Shown here: positions 29,983 through 39,495 of the stretch, one piece after another | Layout: each line of letters starts with the position of its first letter | Numbering within the stretch: the first letter of the stretch is position 1 | DNA from: Bacteroidales bacterium | GTDB taxonomy: Bacteria; Bacteroidota; Bacteroidia; Bacteroidales; UBA932 | DNA: 64,000 bases | Assembly: GCA_024691765.1 (NCBI GenBank) | Contig: JAILNI010000041.1 | Span: forward strand, 1-64,000 | Reading direction: 5' to 3' | The notes under the pieces: model-generated | What the model was told of the DNA's origin: nothing | The model's input: the letters and a program-made list of their open reading frames with translations, nothing else | The model's database searches: none | Made by a program: the position numbers and the translations under genes

Positions 29983-31419
29983 ATGAAGAAGTACAGCATT
30001 ATATTATTATCCGTCCTTCTGGCGGCTTGCCAACCACACTTCGACATGGTGCCGCCTGACGGCAGCGGCCCGGTCGCCCAGGAATTTACCGAAAACTGGT
30101 ACGTGACGCAGAACGGCTCCGGCTCCAAAGACGGCAGCGACTGGTCCAATGCCCTGCCGTTCAAGACCCTTATACAAAGGATTTCGTCATCTGCGGCGTC
30201 GTTCTCGGATGCCGGTATCCACATTCAGGAAGGCACATACCTTCTGAATGCCAAAGATTCCTGCATAACGCTTAACTCGGACATCCTCTGCATAAGGGGA
30301 GGCTACAGCAGCGACCTTAAGTACGATGACCTTTCCAAATGCGACCCCGACATGTATCCTACCATATTTACGGGAGATGTCAACGGTGACGGAGTGGCAA
30401 ACGACGGTGATGCGGCATTTGCCTATGTAAGCGAGGCTTCGGTACGCTTCGAAAACATTACCTTCAGGAACTTTTATCTGAGTCCGGCTTTGAATTCAAA
30501 ACTAGGAAGCAAAGGCGGAGCTGTATTCGGAATCAACGGACAGTATCTTACCACTTCCGTAGAATGCCGGAACTGCATATTTGAGGGTAACGCGAACGGC
30601 ATTTCATCCAGTGCGAATCAGGAAGGCGGCCCTTGCGCTTATGTGTGGGAAGGCTATTTCAAGGCACGGGGCTGTGCGTTTATAGACAATGCAGCCAACA
30701 GCCGCGGAGGCGCCATACGCACCAATGGGAAATCTGCGGTAATCTTCCTCGACGCTTGTTTCTTCAAAGGCAACAGGATTGAGGCACAGTGGGGCTCGGC
30801 TATCCAGAATTCAGCCGGAGTGATTTGCGCAAACAACTGTACTATGATACAGAATACGGGAGCCGGCTCCACCCTCAACGGCGGCGGCGCCTTCTTCCTT
30901 GCAAACTGCACAATACTCGACGATGCAGAGCCTTCCGGCAGCAACAACGCGGCATTCCGCTGCGAGTCCAAGGCTAACTGCGGAACCATGCTCATCAACA
31001 ATGTGCTCGGCAGTACGAATGCCGCAGGCTACGGACTCATACTCAACGCCGGCGGCACGCTCCTATCAAAGGGATACAACCTGATAAAGAGCGCTTATCT
31101 TGCTGACGGATGCTCTGATCCTACGCTGACATCGGACCTCAAGAAGGATGTCGTGCTCGCGGGTAGTCTGGACGAAGAAGCTTTCTGCTGGGAATGGGAT
31201 TTTGACCAAATCAAAGACGATTTCCTCGAATTCGCAGTTACCGACGACGTATACGATGCTGCAGTGCTTTTCGAACCTTCGGGTTATTGTTCGATTGCGG
31301 TTTTGGGAAGGGCCTTCGCCACATGGGCCACTCCAAATGCTTTCGCAGTCGACTGCCGCGGCGAGATTCGCGGCGACGACGGCTTCCAGCCCGGCGCATA
31401 TGATCCAAACCTTGATTAG
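29983..31419 (+). CDS. Beta-helix lipoprotein
   Basis: Lipobox LLAACQPH; WYVTQNGSGSKDGSDWSNALPFKTL start shared with paralogs; CAFIDNAANSRGGAIRTNGKSAVIFLDACFFKGNR; C-terminus DCRGEIRGDDGFQPGAYDP. Confidence 0.8.
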   Translation: MKKYSIILLSVLLAACQPHFDMVPPDGSGPVAQEFTENWYVTQNGSGSKDGSDWSNALPFKTLIQRISSSAASFSDAGIHIQEGTYLLNAKDSCITLNSDILCIRGGYSSDLKYDDLSKCDPDMYPTIFTGDVNGDGVANDGDAAFAYVSEASVRFENITFRNFYLSPALNSKLGSKGGAVFGINGQYLTTSVECRNCIFEGNANGISSSANQEGGPCAYVWEGYFKARGCAFIDNAANSRGGAIRTNGKSAVIFLDACFFKGNRIEAQWGSAIQNSAGVICANNCTMIQNTGAGSTLNGGGAFFLANCTILDDAEPSGSNNAAFRCESKANCGTMLINNVLGSTNAAGYGLILNAGGTLLSKGYNLIKSAYLADGCSDPTLTSDLKKDVVLAGSLDEEAFCWEWDFDQIKDDFLEFAVTDDVYDAAVLFEPSGYCSIAVLGRAFATWATPNAFAVDCRGEIRGDDGFQPGAYDPNLD

Positions 31420-31425
31420 ACTGAC

Positions 31426-33033
31426 ATGAAAAAGATATTATTCATACTGTTTGTCCTGATTGCGGCGTTCGCTTGTTCACCGGCCGAGATACGGCAGGCA
31501 AAAGTCCTGACGCCGTCGGAAATAGCGGAACATAATAAGAATTATCCGAATCCGGAAGATCCGAACAACCCTGATAACCCCGACAATCCTGATAACCCGG
31601 ACAATCCAGACAATCCAGACAATCCAGACAATCCCGATAACCCGAACCCTCCCGTGGTTATTACCAAGTACTACGTGAGCGTATCGGGCAGCGGCAGCAA
31701 GACTGGTGAGGATGCCTCAAACGCCCTTGATTTCGATGGTTTCAAGACCTTTGTCGTGACTGCAGCCGCAGCCGGCAAGACTTTCAGTTTCGCCGACGGC
31801 ACATATGTGTTTGCCACGCACCTTTCGCTTGGCAATGCGGTATCCCTTATCTTCGAGGGAGGAGAGGGAGCGGTCCTCAGCGGTGACGGCAAAACCCGCA
31901 TCCTCAATCTGGGCGGCGGAGTCAACCTTGCAATAAAGGGCATGACTCTGTCCGGAGGCTACTGCACCACTCACGGCGCCGCTATTTATGCCGACAACTG
32001 CACGCTCACGGCAGACGGAACGGCGTTTAAGAACAACAAGACAAACGGAGGCTCTGGGAAAAACGACAACAACGGAGGAGCGATATATCTGGGGAGCAAT
32101 ATGCAGTCGGCTGTTTTCAAGAACTGCCTGTTCTCCGGGAACCGTATAGAGACTACATCTACCGACCAGTACGGAGCTTCGGTACGTATCGAATCGGCCA
32201 GCAGCCCGTACGAGGTCCTTTTTGACAATTGCACCTTCAAACAGAATTATGCAAAACAGGCTCCTGGTATCAGTGTGAATGCCAAGGTGGTCCTCAAGGT
32301 GAACAACTGTCTTTTCGAGGATAATTCCGCCAATTCCCGCGGAATGATCCAGGGCAACGGCGGAGTAGTATTCATCAACGGCAGCACTTTCCACGACAAC
32401 CATACCACCGACAACAACGGCTGGGGAGTGGACATTCACGGAAAGGTTTATCTGTGCATCCATAACTCCACCATTTACGGAAATACCAACGCCAGCACTA
32501 CCGCAGGCAACAACAACGCTGCAATCAACGGATACCATTCCATGCTTATGACCAACTGCACGGTTATCGAATCCTGCCAGCTCGGGCTGCTGAGAATCGA
32601 CGACAATGCCGGTAAACAGGTGCTCTGCAACAATATCCTCGTGAATACTTCGGGAAAGACCGTTCTTATAGGCAATACCACGGCGGTTTCCCTTTCCCGG
32701 GGCCACAACGCCATGAGCGCAGTGTCGGGTTTCGACTCCTTCTCGGCAGACGCCACAGATCTCACTTCTTGCACCGAATCCAGTTTTGGGGAGCATTCCT
32801 ACAGCAACGGAGTTTACACCTGGAACGGAACTCTCGCCGGCTTTACGGCGGCAGGCAAGTCCGATGTGGAAGGGGCCATGGAGGAATTCAACGTGGATGT
32901 GAGCGGCCTTATGCAAAATATCGGCGGAGCCTTTATGGATTGGCTGGCATCCCTGACGCCCAACGCCCTGAACGTCGACGGACGGGGAACTGCCCGCAGC
33001 GCTTCCTGGTGGCCCGGCGCATACCAGAACTAA
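31426..33033 (+). CDS. Beta-helix lipoprotein with (Asp-Asn-Pro)n linker
   Basis: Lipobox AFACSPAE; NPDNPDNP... linker; YYVSVSGSGSKTGEDASNALDF; C-terminus DGRGTARSASWWPGAYQN. Confidence 0.82.
   Translation: MKKILFILFVLIAAFACSPAEIRQAKVLTPSEIAEHNKNYPNPEDPNNPDNPDNPDNPDNPDNPDNPDNPDNPNPPVVITKYYVSVSGSGSKTGEDASNALDFDGFKTFVVTAAAAGKTFSFADGTYVFATHLSLGNAVSLIFEGGEGAVLSGDGKTRILNLGGGVNLAIKGMTLSGGYCTTHGAAIYADNCTLTADGTAFKNNKTNGGSGKNDNNGGAIYLGSNMQSAVFKNCLFSGNRIETTSTDQYGASVRIESASSPYEVLFDNCTFKQNYAKQAPGISVNAKVVLKVNNCLFEDNSANSRGMIQGNGGVVFINGSTFHDNHTTDNNGWGVDIHGKVYLCIHNSTIYGNTNASTTAGNNNAAINGYHSMLMTNCTVIESCQLGLLRIDDNAGKQVLCNNILVNTSGKTVLIGNTTAVSLSRGHNAMSAVSGFDSFSADATDLTSCTESSFGEHSYSNGVYTWNGTLAGFTAAGKSDVEGAMEEFNVDVSGLMQNIGGAFMDWLASLTPNALNVDGRGTARSASWWPGAYQN
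31564..31648 (+). repeat. short in-frame tandem repeat, 9-nt units encoding Asp-Asn-Pro
   Basis: ...gacaatccagacaatccagacaatccagacaatcc... direct copies inside the ORF. Confidence 0.85.
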
Positions 33034-33042
33034 GCCGCGGTC

Positions 33043-36000
33043 ATGAGACTCCGGTTCCTGATCGCCGCCGTTGCGGCTTCCGTTACCCTGCTCATTTGCT
33101 GTAACAAGGCAGATGAGCGTACGCCTCGAAAAGAACAGTCTCAGGAACAGAAACCTCAGGAGGAAATCGATGATCCCGGAGACGGCTGCTTCAGCGGCGG
33201 ATACGGAACGGCAGAGAAGCCTTACAAGATAGCCACCAGACAGGACCTGCTGGACCTGTCGGCCTGGGTGGCAAGCAGCGACGAGGACAAGGCTGCATTC
33301 AGGACTGCCTGCTACAGGCAGGTCGCTGATATCGATTTTGAGGGCGACACTCTTTTTTCCATAGGCAATACGAATTCGGAGCCCTGCTCTTTCTTCCAGG
33401 GAACTTATGAAGGCAACGGCTTCAAGGTTAGCAACGTCGTAATAGCCAATTCCAACGCCGACAAGGCCAACGGCTTTTTCGGCTATATCGACGGAGCCGC
33501 CCATATCGACGCCATTAAACTGGAAAACGTGACCGTTAGTTCAGCAACATGGAACAACGGAACGATTGTGGGATGCATTCAGTCCACTTCTACCGCAGTT
33601 GTGGAGAACTGCGTGGTGACTGGAGGAAGCGTATCTTCAAACAATACTGACAATGGCGGAATATGCGGAAAACTGATGGGTGGCACCATCAGAAATTGCT
33701 CGTATTCTGGTACTGTGACAGGAACGGCCAGTACAAAACACCGCACCGGCGGTATAGTCGGGCAGGTGAGCAATCCCGGCTGTCTCGTGGATGGCTGCTT
33801 CTTCGATGGAAAAGCATCCGGCGCCTGCGGAAACGTGGGCGGCATAGTGGGTTCACTGGTCGGTTCGTCATCGGTCACGAACTGTTCGACGAGCGCCTCT
33901 ACGGTCGTAGAGGGCGGTTCGGTTGCCGACAACGGAATCAATATCGGCGGTATCGCGGGCTACATCACGTCGGCGACCGGCGGCAAGGTGGAGAACTGCT
34001 CCTTCCCCGGAACGGTAATCGGCCATTATTACGAAGTCGGCGGAATAGCAGGCCGCGACGAGGGCCTTGTCATCAGGAACTGCTCCTTCAGCGGCAGCGT
34101 CGCTTCCGACTGGGACGAAAGTGGTACCAGCGGAGACACCTACGGCCGCGTAGGCGGTATCTGCGGTCACGTCCACGGCACTGGCTATGTCGAGAACTGC
34201 CTCGTGAGCGGAAGCGTTGGAGCGGCCGACAAGCGTGTTTCCTATACGGGCGGCGTAGTCGGCTGGCTGGAAAAGGGCAGCGTCGTAGGCTGCTGCATCC
34301 CTTCCGGAAAGAATCTCACCGTCAAAGGTAAAGCAACCGTGGGCGGCATCGTGGGCCAGTTCAAAAGCGGCATCGTGAAATCCTGCATCATGGATGGCCT
34401 CAGCCTTGATTCCTCCGGCAACTATGCAGGCGGCGGTGCCGGGCGAATGATGCCCAATGCTTCCATGACTATCTGTGAGCTGAGGAATTCGAGCGTATCC
34501 AGCGGGGGAATGGGAGCCGGCGGTATGTGCGGCCTGTTCCAGACGGGCGGATACATCGCCCAGTGCCATGTGTCCGGCAGTTCCATAAGCGCCGGAACCA
34601 AACTTGCGGGCGGAATCCTGGGCAATATGGACAGTTGTACGTCCGCCGCGACCAGCAAGGTGGAGAGATGCACTGTTACAGGAGGTCCGGGGTTGGCCGT
34701 TACTGCCGATTCCAACGGTATAGCAGGAGGCATACTTGGCGGCTGCAATACCTACGGCGCAATCAACCACTGCAGCGCCAGCATTGACGTAGTCAGCGCA
34801 AATGGCTCAAATGTGGGCGGTATCGCAGGCTGGACCAGTACGCTCAATATCGTAATAGCCAACTGCGTGTATTACGACGGAGAACTGTCGGCCCCCAAAG
34901 GCAGCGGTGTCGCCGGCATTTGCGGGCAGTTCAGTTCCAATTCCACCGCACTGGGATCCTCAATCATCGTGAACTGCTGTGCCTTCCCGTCAAAGGTTAC
35001 GACCGCATCTGCAAACATGGCAGGTATCGGCGGATACGTGAATACCGTTACGATTAAGAACTGCTACAGCCGCTCCGAACCCTCGTGTTTCTATAATGGA
35101 AGCGCCAACGACGGCTCAGGCTCGGCCGGTACCATCTACGGATGGCTGCGCGGACACAACGACAGTAAAGGCTCCCTGGCCGGCATTCTGGAGGATGTGT
35201 ACTACCTGAGCGGCTGGAAAGCTGGTAATTTCAGCGGCAGTTGGACTTATGCAAAGAGCGAGCAGGCCCTCACGGGTGCCCAGATGCAGAACACGGGTGC
35301 AGTGACACGTCCTTCCACAGGCACCGGTTACGGCAGTTTCCTGGATGCCTTGAATGCTGCTGCAAACGACTATAACTCCGGCGCGCCCGTTTTCGGCATA
35401 ACGGCCGCAGAATGGGTGATGGGCACGAACGGATATCCGGTTCCCTACGGAACGGCTCTCGCAGGCAGCGATGCGGTTCCCGGCAAGATAAGGGTGTCCC
35501 TGCTTGGAGATTCCATCACAACGTATCAGGGCTATACGACTTTGCCGAACAATTATGAGTATCCCCAGGACAAGTATCCTGATTTCACGTCGGTTACCCA
35601 GACCTGGTGGTACCAGCTCATCTACAACAGGATGACGGACGCCATGCTGGAGGTGAATTCTTCCATCACCGGCACCTGTGTCCAGAATACGACCAAGGAC
35701 GGACATCCCGGCTACGGCTTCCTGAACCGTTACGGGGAACTTGGCAATCCGGATGTGATTGTCGTCAACGGAGGCACCAACGACATTTCACGCGGTCTGC
35801 CGGTAGGTTCGTTGGATTTCACCATTGATACGGAAGATCTTGACACCTACCAGTTCGCCCAGGCGTACGACAAACTTGTCAGGCTCCTGAAGGCGAAGTA
35901 TCCATCGGCCATAATCTGCTGCGTCATGGGCGACCGCTTTTTCGACAGCACGTCGACTGCCCATGCACCCGTGGTTCGTGAGATATGTTCTCACTACGGC

Positions 36001-36138
36001 GTTCTTTGTGCCGAAGTGGACTACGGCGCGGAGCGTGCTACCTGCCGTTACTCCAACGGCACCAACGTTCATCCAACTCCGGAAGGCATGACCTTCATGG
36101 CCGATGCAGTCTGGAACGTACTTCAATCAGTACTATGA
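33043..36138 (+). CDS. Lipoprotein with GLUG-like repeats and C-terminal SGNH/GDSL hydrolase domain
   Basis: Lipobox LLICCNKA; many GGIVG/GGIAG ... NCSFSG repeats; C-terminal RVSLLGDSITTYQGY, VVNGGTNDI, NVHPTPEGM = SGNH blocks I, III, V. Confidence 0.85.
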   Translation: MRLRFLIAAVAASVTLLICCNKADERTPRKEQSQEQKPQEEIDDPGDGCFSGGYGTAEKPYKIATRQDLLDLSAWVASSDEDKAAFRTACYRQVADIDFEGDTLFSIGNTNSEPCSFFQGTYEGNGFKVSNVVIANSNADKANGFFGYIDGAAHIDAIKLENVTVSSATWNNGTIVGCIQSTSTAVVENCVVTGGSVSSNNTDNGGICGKLMGGTIRNCSYSGTVTGTASTKHRTGGIVGQVSNPGCLVDGCFFDGKASGACGNVGGIVGSLVGSSSVTNCSTSASTVVEGGSVADNGINIGGIAGYITSATGGKVENCSFPGTVIGHYYEVGGIAGRDEGLVIRNCSFSGSVASDWDESGTSGDTYGRVGGICGHVHGTGYVENCLVSGSVGAADKRVSYTGGVVGWLEKGSVVGCCIPSGKNLTVKGKATVGGIVGQFKSGIVKSCIMDGLSLDSSGNYAGGGAGRMMPNASMTICELRNSSVSSGGMGAGGMCGLFQTGGYIAQCHVSGSSISAGTKLAGGILGNMDSCTSAATSKVERCTVTGGPGLAVTADSNGIAGGILGGCNTYGAINHCSASIDVVSANGSNVGGIAGWTSTLNIVIANCVYYDGELSAPKGSGVAGICGQFSSNSTALGSSIIVNCCAFPSKVTTASANMAGIGGYVNTVTIKNCYSRSEPSCFYNGSANDGSGSAGTIYGWLRGHNDSKGSLAGILEDVYYLSGWKAGNFSGSWTYAKSEQALTGAQMQNTGAVTRPSTGTGYGSFLDALNAAANDYNSGAPVFGITAAEWVMGTNGYPVPYGTALAGSDAVPGKIRVSLLGDSITTYQGYTTLPNNYEYPQDKYPDFTSVTQTWWYQLIYNRMTDAMLEVNSSITGTCVQNTTKDGHPGYGFLNRYGELGNPDVIVVNGGTNDISRGLPVGSLDFTIDTEDLDTYQFAQAYDKLVRLLKAKYPSAIICCVMGDRFFDSTSTAHAPVVREICSHYGVLCAEVDYGAERATCRYSNGTNVHPTPEGMTFMADAVWNVLQSVL

Positions 36139-37568
36139 GAAGGCTTACCATTATTCTGGCAATGGGGCTGTGCCTGGCGGCATCGGCCCAGGAACTTAAA
36201 AAATCCGTTACATGGGAGAATTTCAGGGCCCATCCGGCACCGCTTCCGATAGCGGGGGAGCTGCAAAGCGTGCGCTCTTCACTTGACGGTACTTCGTTCT
36301 GGTCAATAGGCGTGGAAACCATGGACAGGGACTATGCCGATTTCGAACAATTCCGCAGCTACGTGGGGGAGACCGGGGTCGGCTATGCCCGTCTGCAAAG
36401 CGGCTGGGCCAAGACCGAGAAGAAGAAGGGAAAGTATGATTTCGCGTGGCTGGACGCGCACGTAGACGGGATTATCGGCGAGGGGCTTCATCCATGGATG
36501 TGCCTTTGCTATGGCAACCCGCTTTATTCGAAACACGGGCACGACCTCAACGCAAAACTTTTTCCGGAAGGCCCCATAATGGAGGCCTGGGTGCGTTACG
36601 TAAAGGCCATCGTAAAGCGTTATAAGGGCAAGGTGACGCTATGGGAAGTGTGGAATGAACCTGACGGGAGGCAGAATCTGGATTCGTATGCGTTGTACGC
36701 CAATCTCTTTGTCCGCACGGCGAAAGCGATCAGGGAAGTGGATCCGGAGGCGAAGATAGCCGCTTTCGGCAGTTGCAGCCCGGACCGGGAGTATATCCGC
36801 CAGGCGCTCGAACTCATCGACAAGGCGGGAGGAATCCCCCTCATCGACTATATAACATACCACGCCTATTGGACCGTACCGGAAAGGATTATCCCCGCGG
36901 TCCGGCAACTCAGGGCCGACGTGGACAGGTACAATCCCTCAATCGGCCTGCTTATGGGAGAGGCGGGCTGCGCCGGACAACTGGAGTACGGGCATGCGAT
37001 GGCCAACATCGAATGGGACGAGTATAAACAGGCCAAATGGGATCTGAGGCAGGCCGCGACTCACTTTGGAATAGGCATTCCGTATTCCTTCTTTACGATG
37101 GTGGATTTGAACTACGGATGGATGCTCCAGTCGTTCGGGCTCATCCGCATGAACGGGCAGAAGGAACCGGTCTACCTGCGGCCTAAATTCTATGCCGTAC
37201 AGCACGTCACTGCTTTCTTTACTCCCGAAATGAAGGCGAGCGAAAAGGTGTCGGTGACTCTGGAAACCCCGGCCGTTTACAATTCGTTCGGCCTGGAAAA
37301 AGACGGGGAAGCCGTCGGATGTGTCCTATGGCTCTGCGGCGACCGGCCCACCCGTTCCCTTGAGCGCCGCCTCATGGACATACGCCTGGAGGGAATCACC
37401 ATGAAAGATCCCGTATATGTGGACCTTCTCACAGGCTACGTCCACGAACTGCGCATTACGCCCCGCTACCATAACCGCGAAGACGGCTCCACCGCCTTCA
37501 GCGACTTCCCCCTATGGGACAGTCCTGTGGCAATAATTGAAAGGAGCGCCTGTAGTTTTATTAAATAG
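36135..37568 (+). CDS. Clan GH-A-like glycoside hydrolase (GH39/GH5-like fold)
   Basis: Signal peptide; VTLWEVWNEPDGRQNLDSYA (acid/base NE motif) and IGLLMGEAGCAG (candidate nucleophile); ATGA overlap with preceding gene. Confidence 0.72.
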   Translation: MRRLTIILAMGLCLAASAQELKKSVTWENFRAHPAPLPIAGELQSVRSSLDGTSFWSIGVETMDRDYADFEQFRSYVGETGVGYARLQSGWAKTEKKKGKYDFAWLDAHVDGIIGEGLHPWMCLCYGNPLYSKHGHDLNAKLFPEGPIMEAWVRYVKAIVKRYKGKVTLWEVWNEPDGRQNLDSYALYANLFVRTAKAIREVDPEAKIAAFGSCSPDREYIRQALELIDKAGGIPLIDYITYHAYWTVPERIIPAVRQLRADVDRYNPSIGLLMGEAGCAGQLEYGHAMANIEWDEYKQAKWDLRQAATHFGIGIPYSFFTMVDLNYGWMLQSFGLIRMNGQKEPVYLRPKFYAVQHVTAFFTPEMKASEKVSVTLETPAVYNSFGLEKDGEAVGCVLWLCGDRPTRSLERRLMDIRLEGITMKDPVYVDLLTGYVHELRITPRYHNREDGSTAFSDFPLWDSPVAIIERSACSFIK

Positions 37569-39495
37569 ACTTTCTCACCACCATCGCCCGGATGGCGTTG
37601 AGGACGGCCAGGATCATCACGCCCACGTCGGCGAAGATTGCCAGCCACATATTGGCGATGCCGAGGGCGCCGAGGATAAGGCAAACACCCTTGATTCCGA
37701 GCGCCATGATTATATTCTCCCGCACTATCCTCAGGGTTTTGCGGGAGATTTTTATGGCGGTGGCTATCTTCAGCGGGCTGTCGTCCATGAGGACGATGTC
37801 GGCCGCTTCGATGGCGGCGTCGCTTCCGGCCCCGCCCATCGCAATGCCTATATCAGCCCTTGAAAGCACCGGGGCGTCGTTGATTCCGTCGCCAACGAAG
37901 GCAAGGCGCTCTTCCCGGGGCTGTGCGGCAAGCAACTCTTCCACCTTTGATACCTTGTCCGCCGGGAGCAACTCTGCATGCACCTCGTCGACGCCAAGTA
38001 CGGCAGCCATCTGATTCGCAACGTCGCGGGAATCTCCGGTAAGCATTACGGTGCGCCGGATTCCGCAGGCCTTAAGAGCGCCTACCACTTCCTCCGCGTG
38101 AGGCTTGAGCACGTCGCCCAGCACTATGTGACCGGCGTAATGGCCGTCGACGGCTACGTGCACGATGGTTCCTGCCGTTCCGCAATGGCAGTACTCCAAC
38201 CCGAGGCTTGCCATCAGTTTTTCATTGCCCACGGCAACCTTTCGCCCGTCTATCAAGGCGGTTATTCCCAGACCGGCAAGTTCCTGGATGTCGCTTATCC
38301 TGCTGTGGTCGATATCCTGTCCGTAAGCCTTTCGGAGGGTCTTGCTGATGGGATGCGACGACGCGCATTCAGCTATTGCGGCGAGTTCGGTAATGAGCCG
38401 CTTCTCCTGCTCGTCGGTTTCCACATGGTCGTGTATGTCGTGCATTGCGGATACTTCGAACACCCCGAGGGTAAGCGTACCCGTTTTGTCCATTACCACG
38501 GTACGGACCCTGGAGAGATTCTCGAGGATATTGGCGCCTTTGACCAGTATGCCTTCGCGGCTGGCTCCGCCTATTCCGGCAAAGAACGACAGCGGGATGC
38601 TTATTACGAGGGCGCAGGGGCAGCTGATCACAAGGAAGGTCAGGGCCCTGTAAATCCACTCGTTCCAAAGCGGGTCTAGACCGGGTATGAGAAGCCTCAC
38701 GAGTGGAGGCAGCAGGGCAAGCGCGAGGGCGGCTCCTACGACGGCGGGAGTGTATATGCGCGCGAAGCGGGTGATGAAGTCCTCCGAACGGGATTTATGC
38801 GAAGCGCTGTCCTCGACGAGTTCAAGTATCTTAGAAACGGTGGATTCACCGAATTCTGCGGTCGTGCGGAGTTTCAGGACGCCGGTAAGGTTGATGCTGC
38901 CGCTAAGCACTTCGTCGCCTGCCTTGACCTCGCGGGGAAGCGATTCCCCGGTAAGGGCTGCGGTATTCAGGGAAGAGGTCCCTTCGGTAACGACAGCGTC
39001 GATAGGCACTTTTTCTCCCGGAAGGACGACGATTACGCTTCCAACCTGCACGTCGTCGGGGTCAACCCTTTCGAGCGACCCGTCTTCCCGGGGCACGTTG
39101 GCGTAATCGGGACGAATGTCCATCAGGGCGGAGATGTTGCGGCGGCTCCGGCCTACGGCATAACTCTGGAAGAACTCTCCAATCTGGTAGAAAAGCATCA
39201 CCGAGATGGCCTCGAGATAGTCTCCGCTCCGTTCGTAAAGGGCAAGCCCGAAAGCGCCGGCAGTGGCGACCGTCATCAGGAAGTTCTCGTCGAAGAGGCG
39301 CCGGTTGCCAATGCCCAGGAAGGCCTTCCGAAGGATATCCCAGCCGATGATAGCATATACGATAAGATAATAGAGTATGCCTTTGCCTATTCCTCCCAGA
39401 GGAAGGACCGTCACGTCGGGCAGCAGCACGAGCGTCGCGGTGAGCACTGCGGCCACCACGATACGCACGAGCATATTCCTCTGTTTGGTTGTCAT
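37561..39495 (-). CDS. Heavy-metal translocating P-type ATPase (Zn/Cd/Pb-type)
   Basis: SCPCALVISIPLSFF, MDKTGTLTLG, LTGDSRDVA, VGDGINDAPVLSRADIGIAMG. Confidence 0.95.
   Translation of the reverse strand: MTTKQRNMLVRIVVAAVLTATLVLLPDVTVLPLGGIGKGILYYLIVYAIIGWDILRKAFLGIGNRRLFDENFLMTVATAGAFGLALYERSGDYLEAISVMLFYQIGEFFQSYAVGRSRRNISALMDIRPDYANVPREDGSLERVDPDDVQVGSVIVVLPGEKVPIDAVVTEGTSSLNTAALTGESLPREVKAGDEVLSGSINLTGVLKLRTTAEFGESTVSKILELVEDSASHKSRSEDFITRFARIYTPAVVGAALALALLPPLVRLLIPGLDPLWNEWIYRALTFLVISCPCALVISIPLSFFAGIGGASREGILVKGANILENLSRVRTVVMDKTGTLTLGVFEVSAMHDIHDHVETDEQEKRLITELAAIAECASSHPISKTLRKAYGQDIDHSRISDIQELAGLGITALIDGRKVAVGNEKLMASLGLEYCHCGTAGTIVHVAVDGHYAGHIVLGDVLKPHAEEVVGALKACGIRRTVMLTGDSRDVANQMAAVLGVDEVHAELLPADKVSKVEELLAAQPREERLAFVGDGINDAPVLSRADIGIAMGGAGSDAAIEAADIVLMDDSPLKIATAIKISRKTLRIVRENIIMALGIKGVCLILGALGIANMWLAIFADVGVMILAVLNAIRAMVVRKSI

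Noticed and set aside
31717-33504. 595-aa minus-strand ORF
   Set aside because: Spans two opposite-strand lipoprotein genes and their junction; shadow ORF in GC-rich repetitive DNA.
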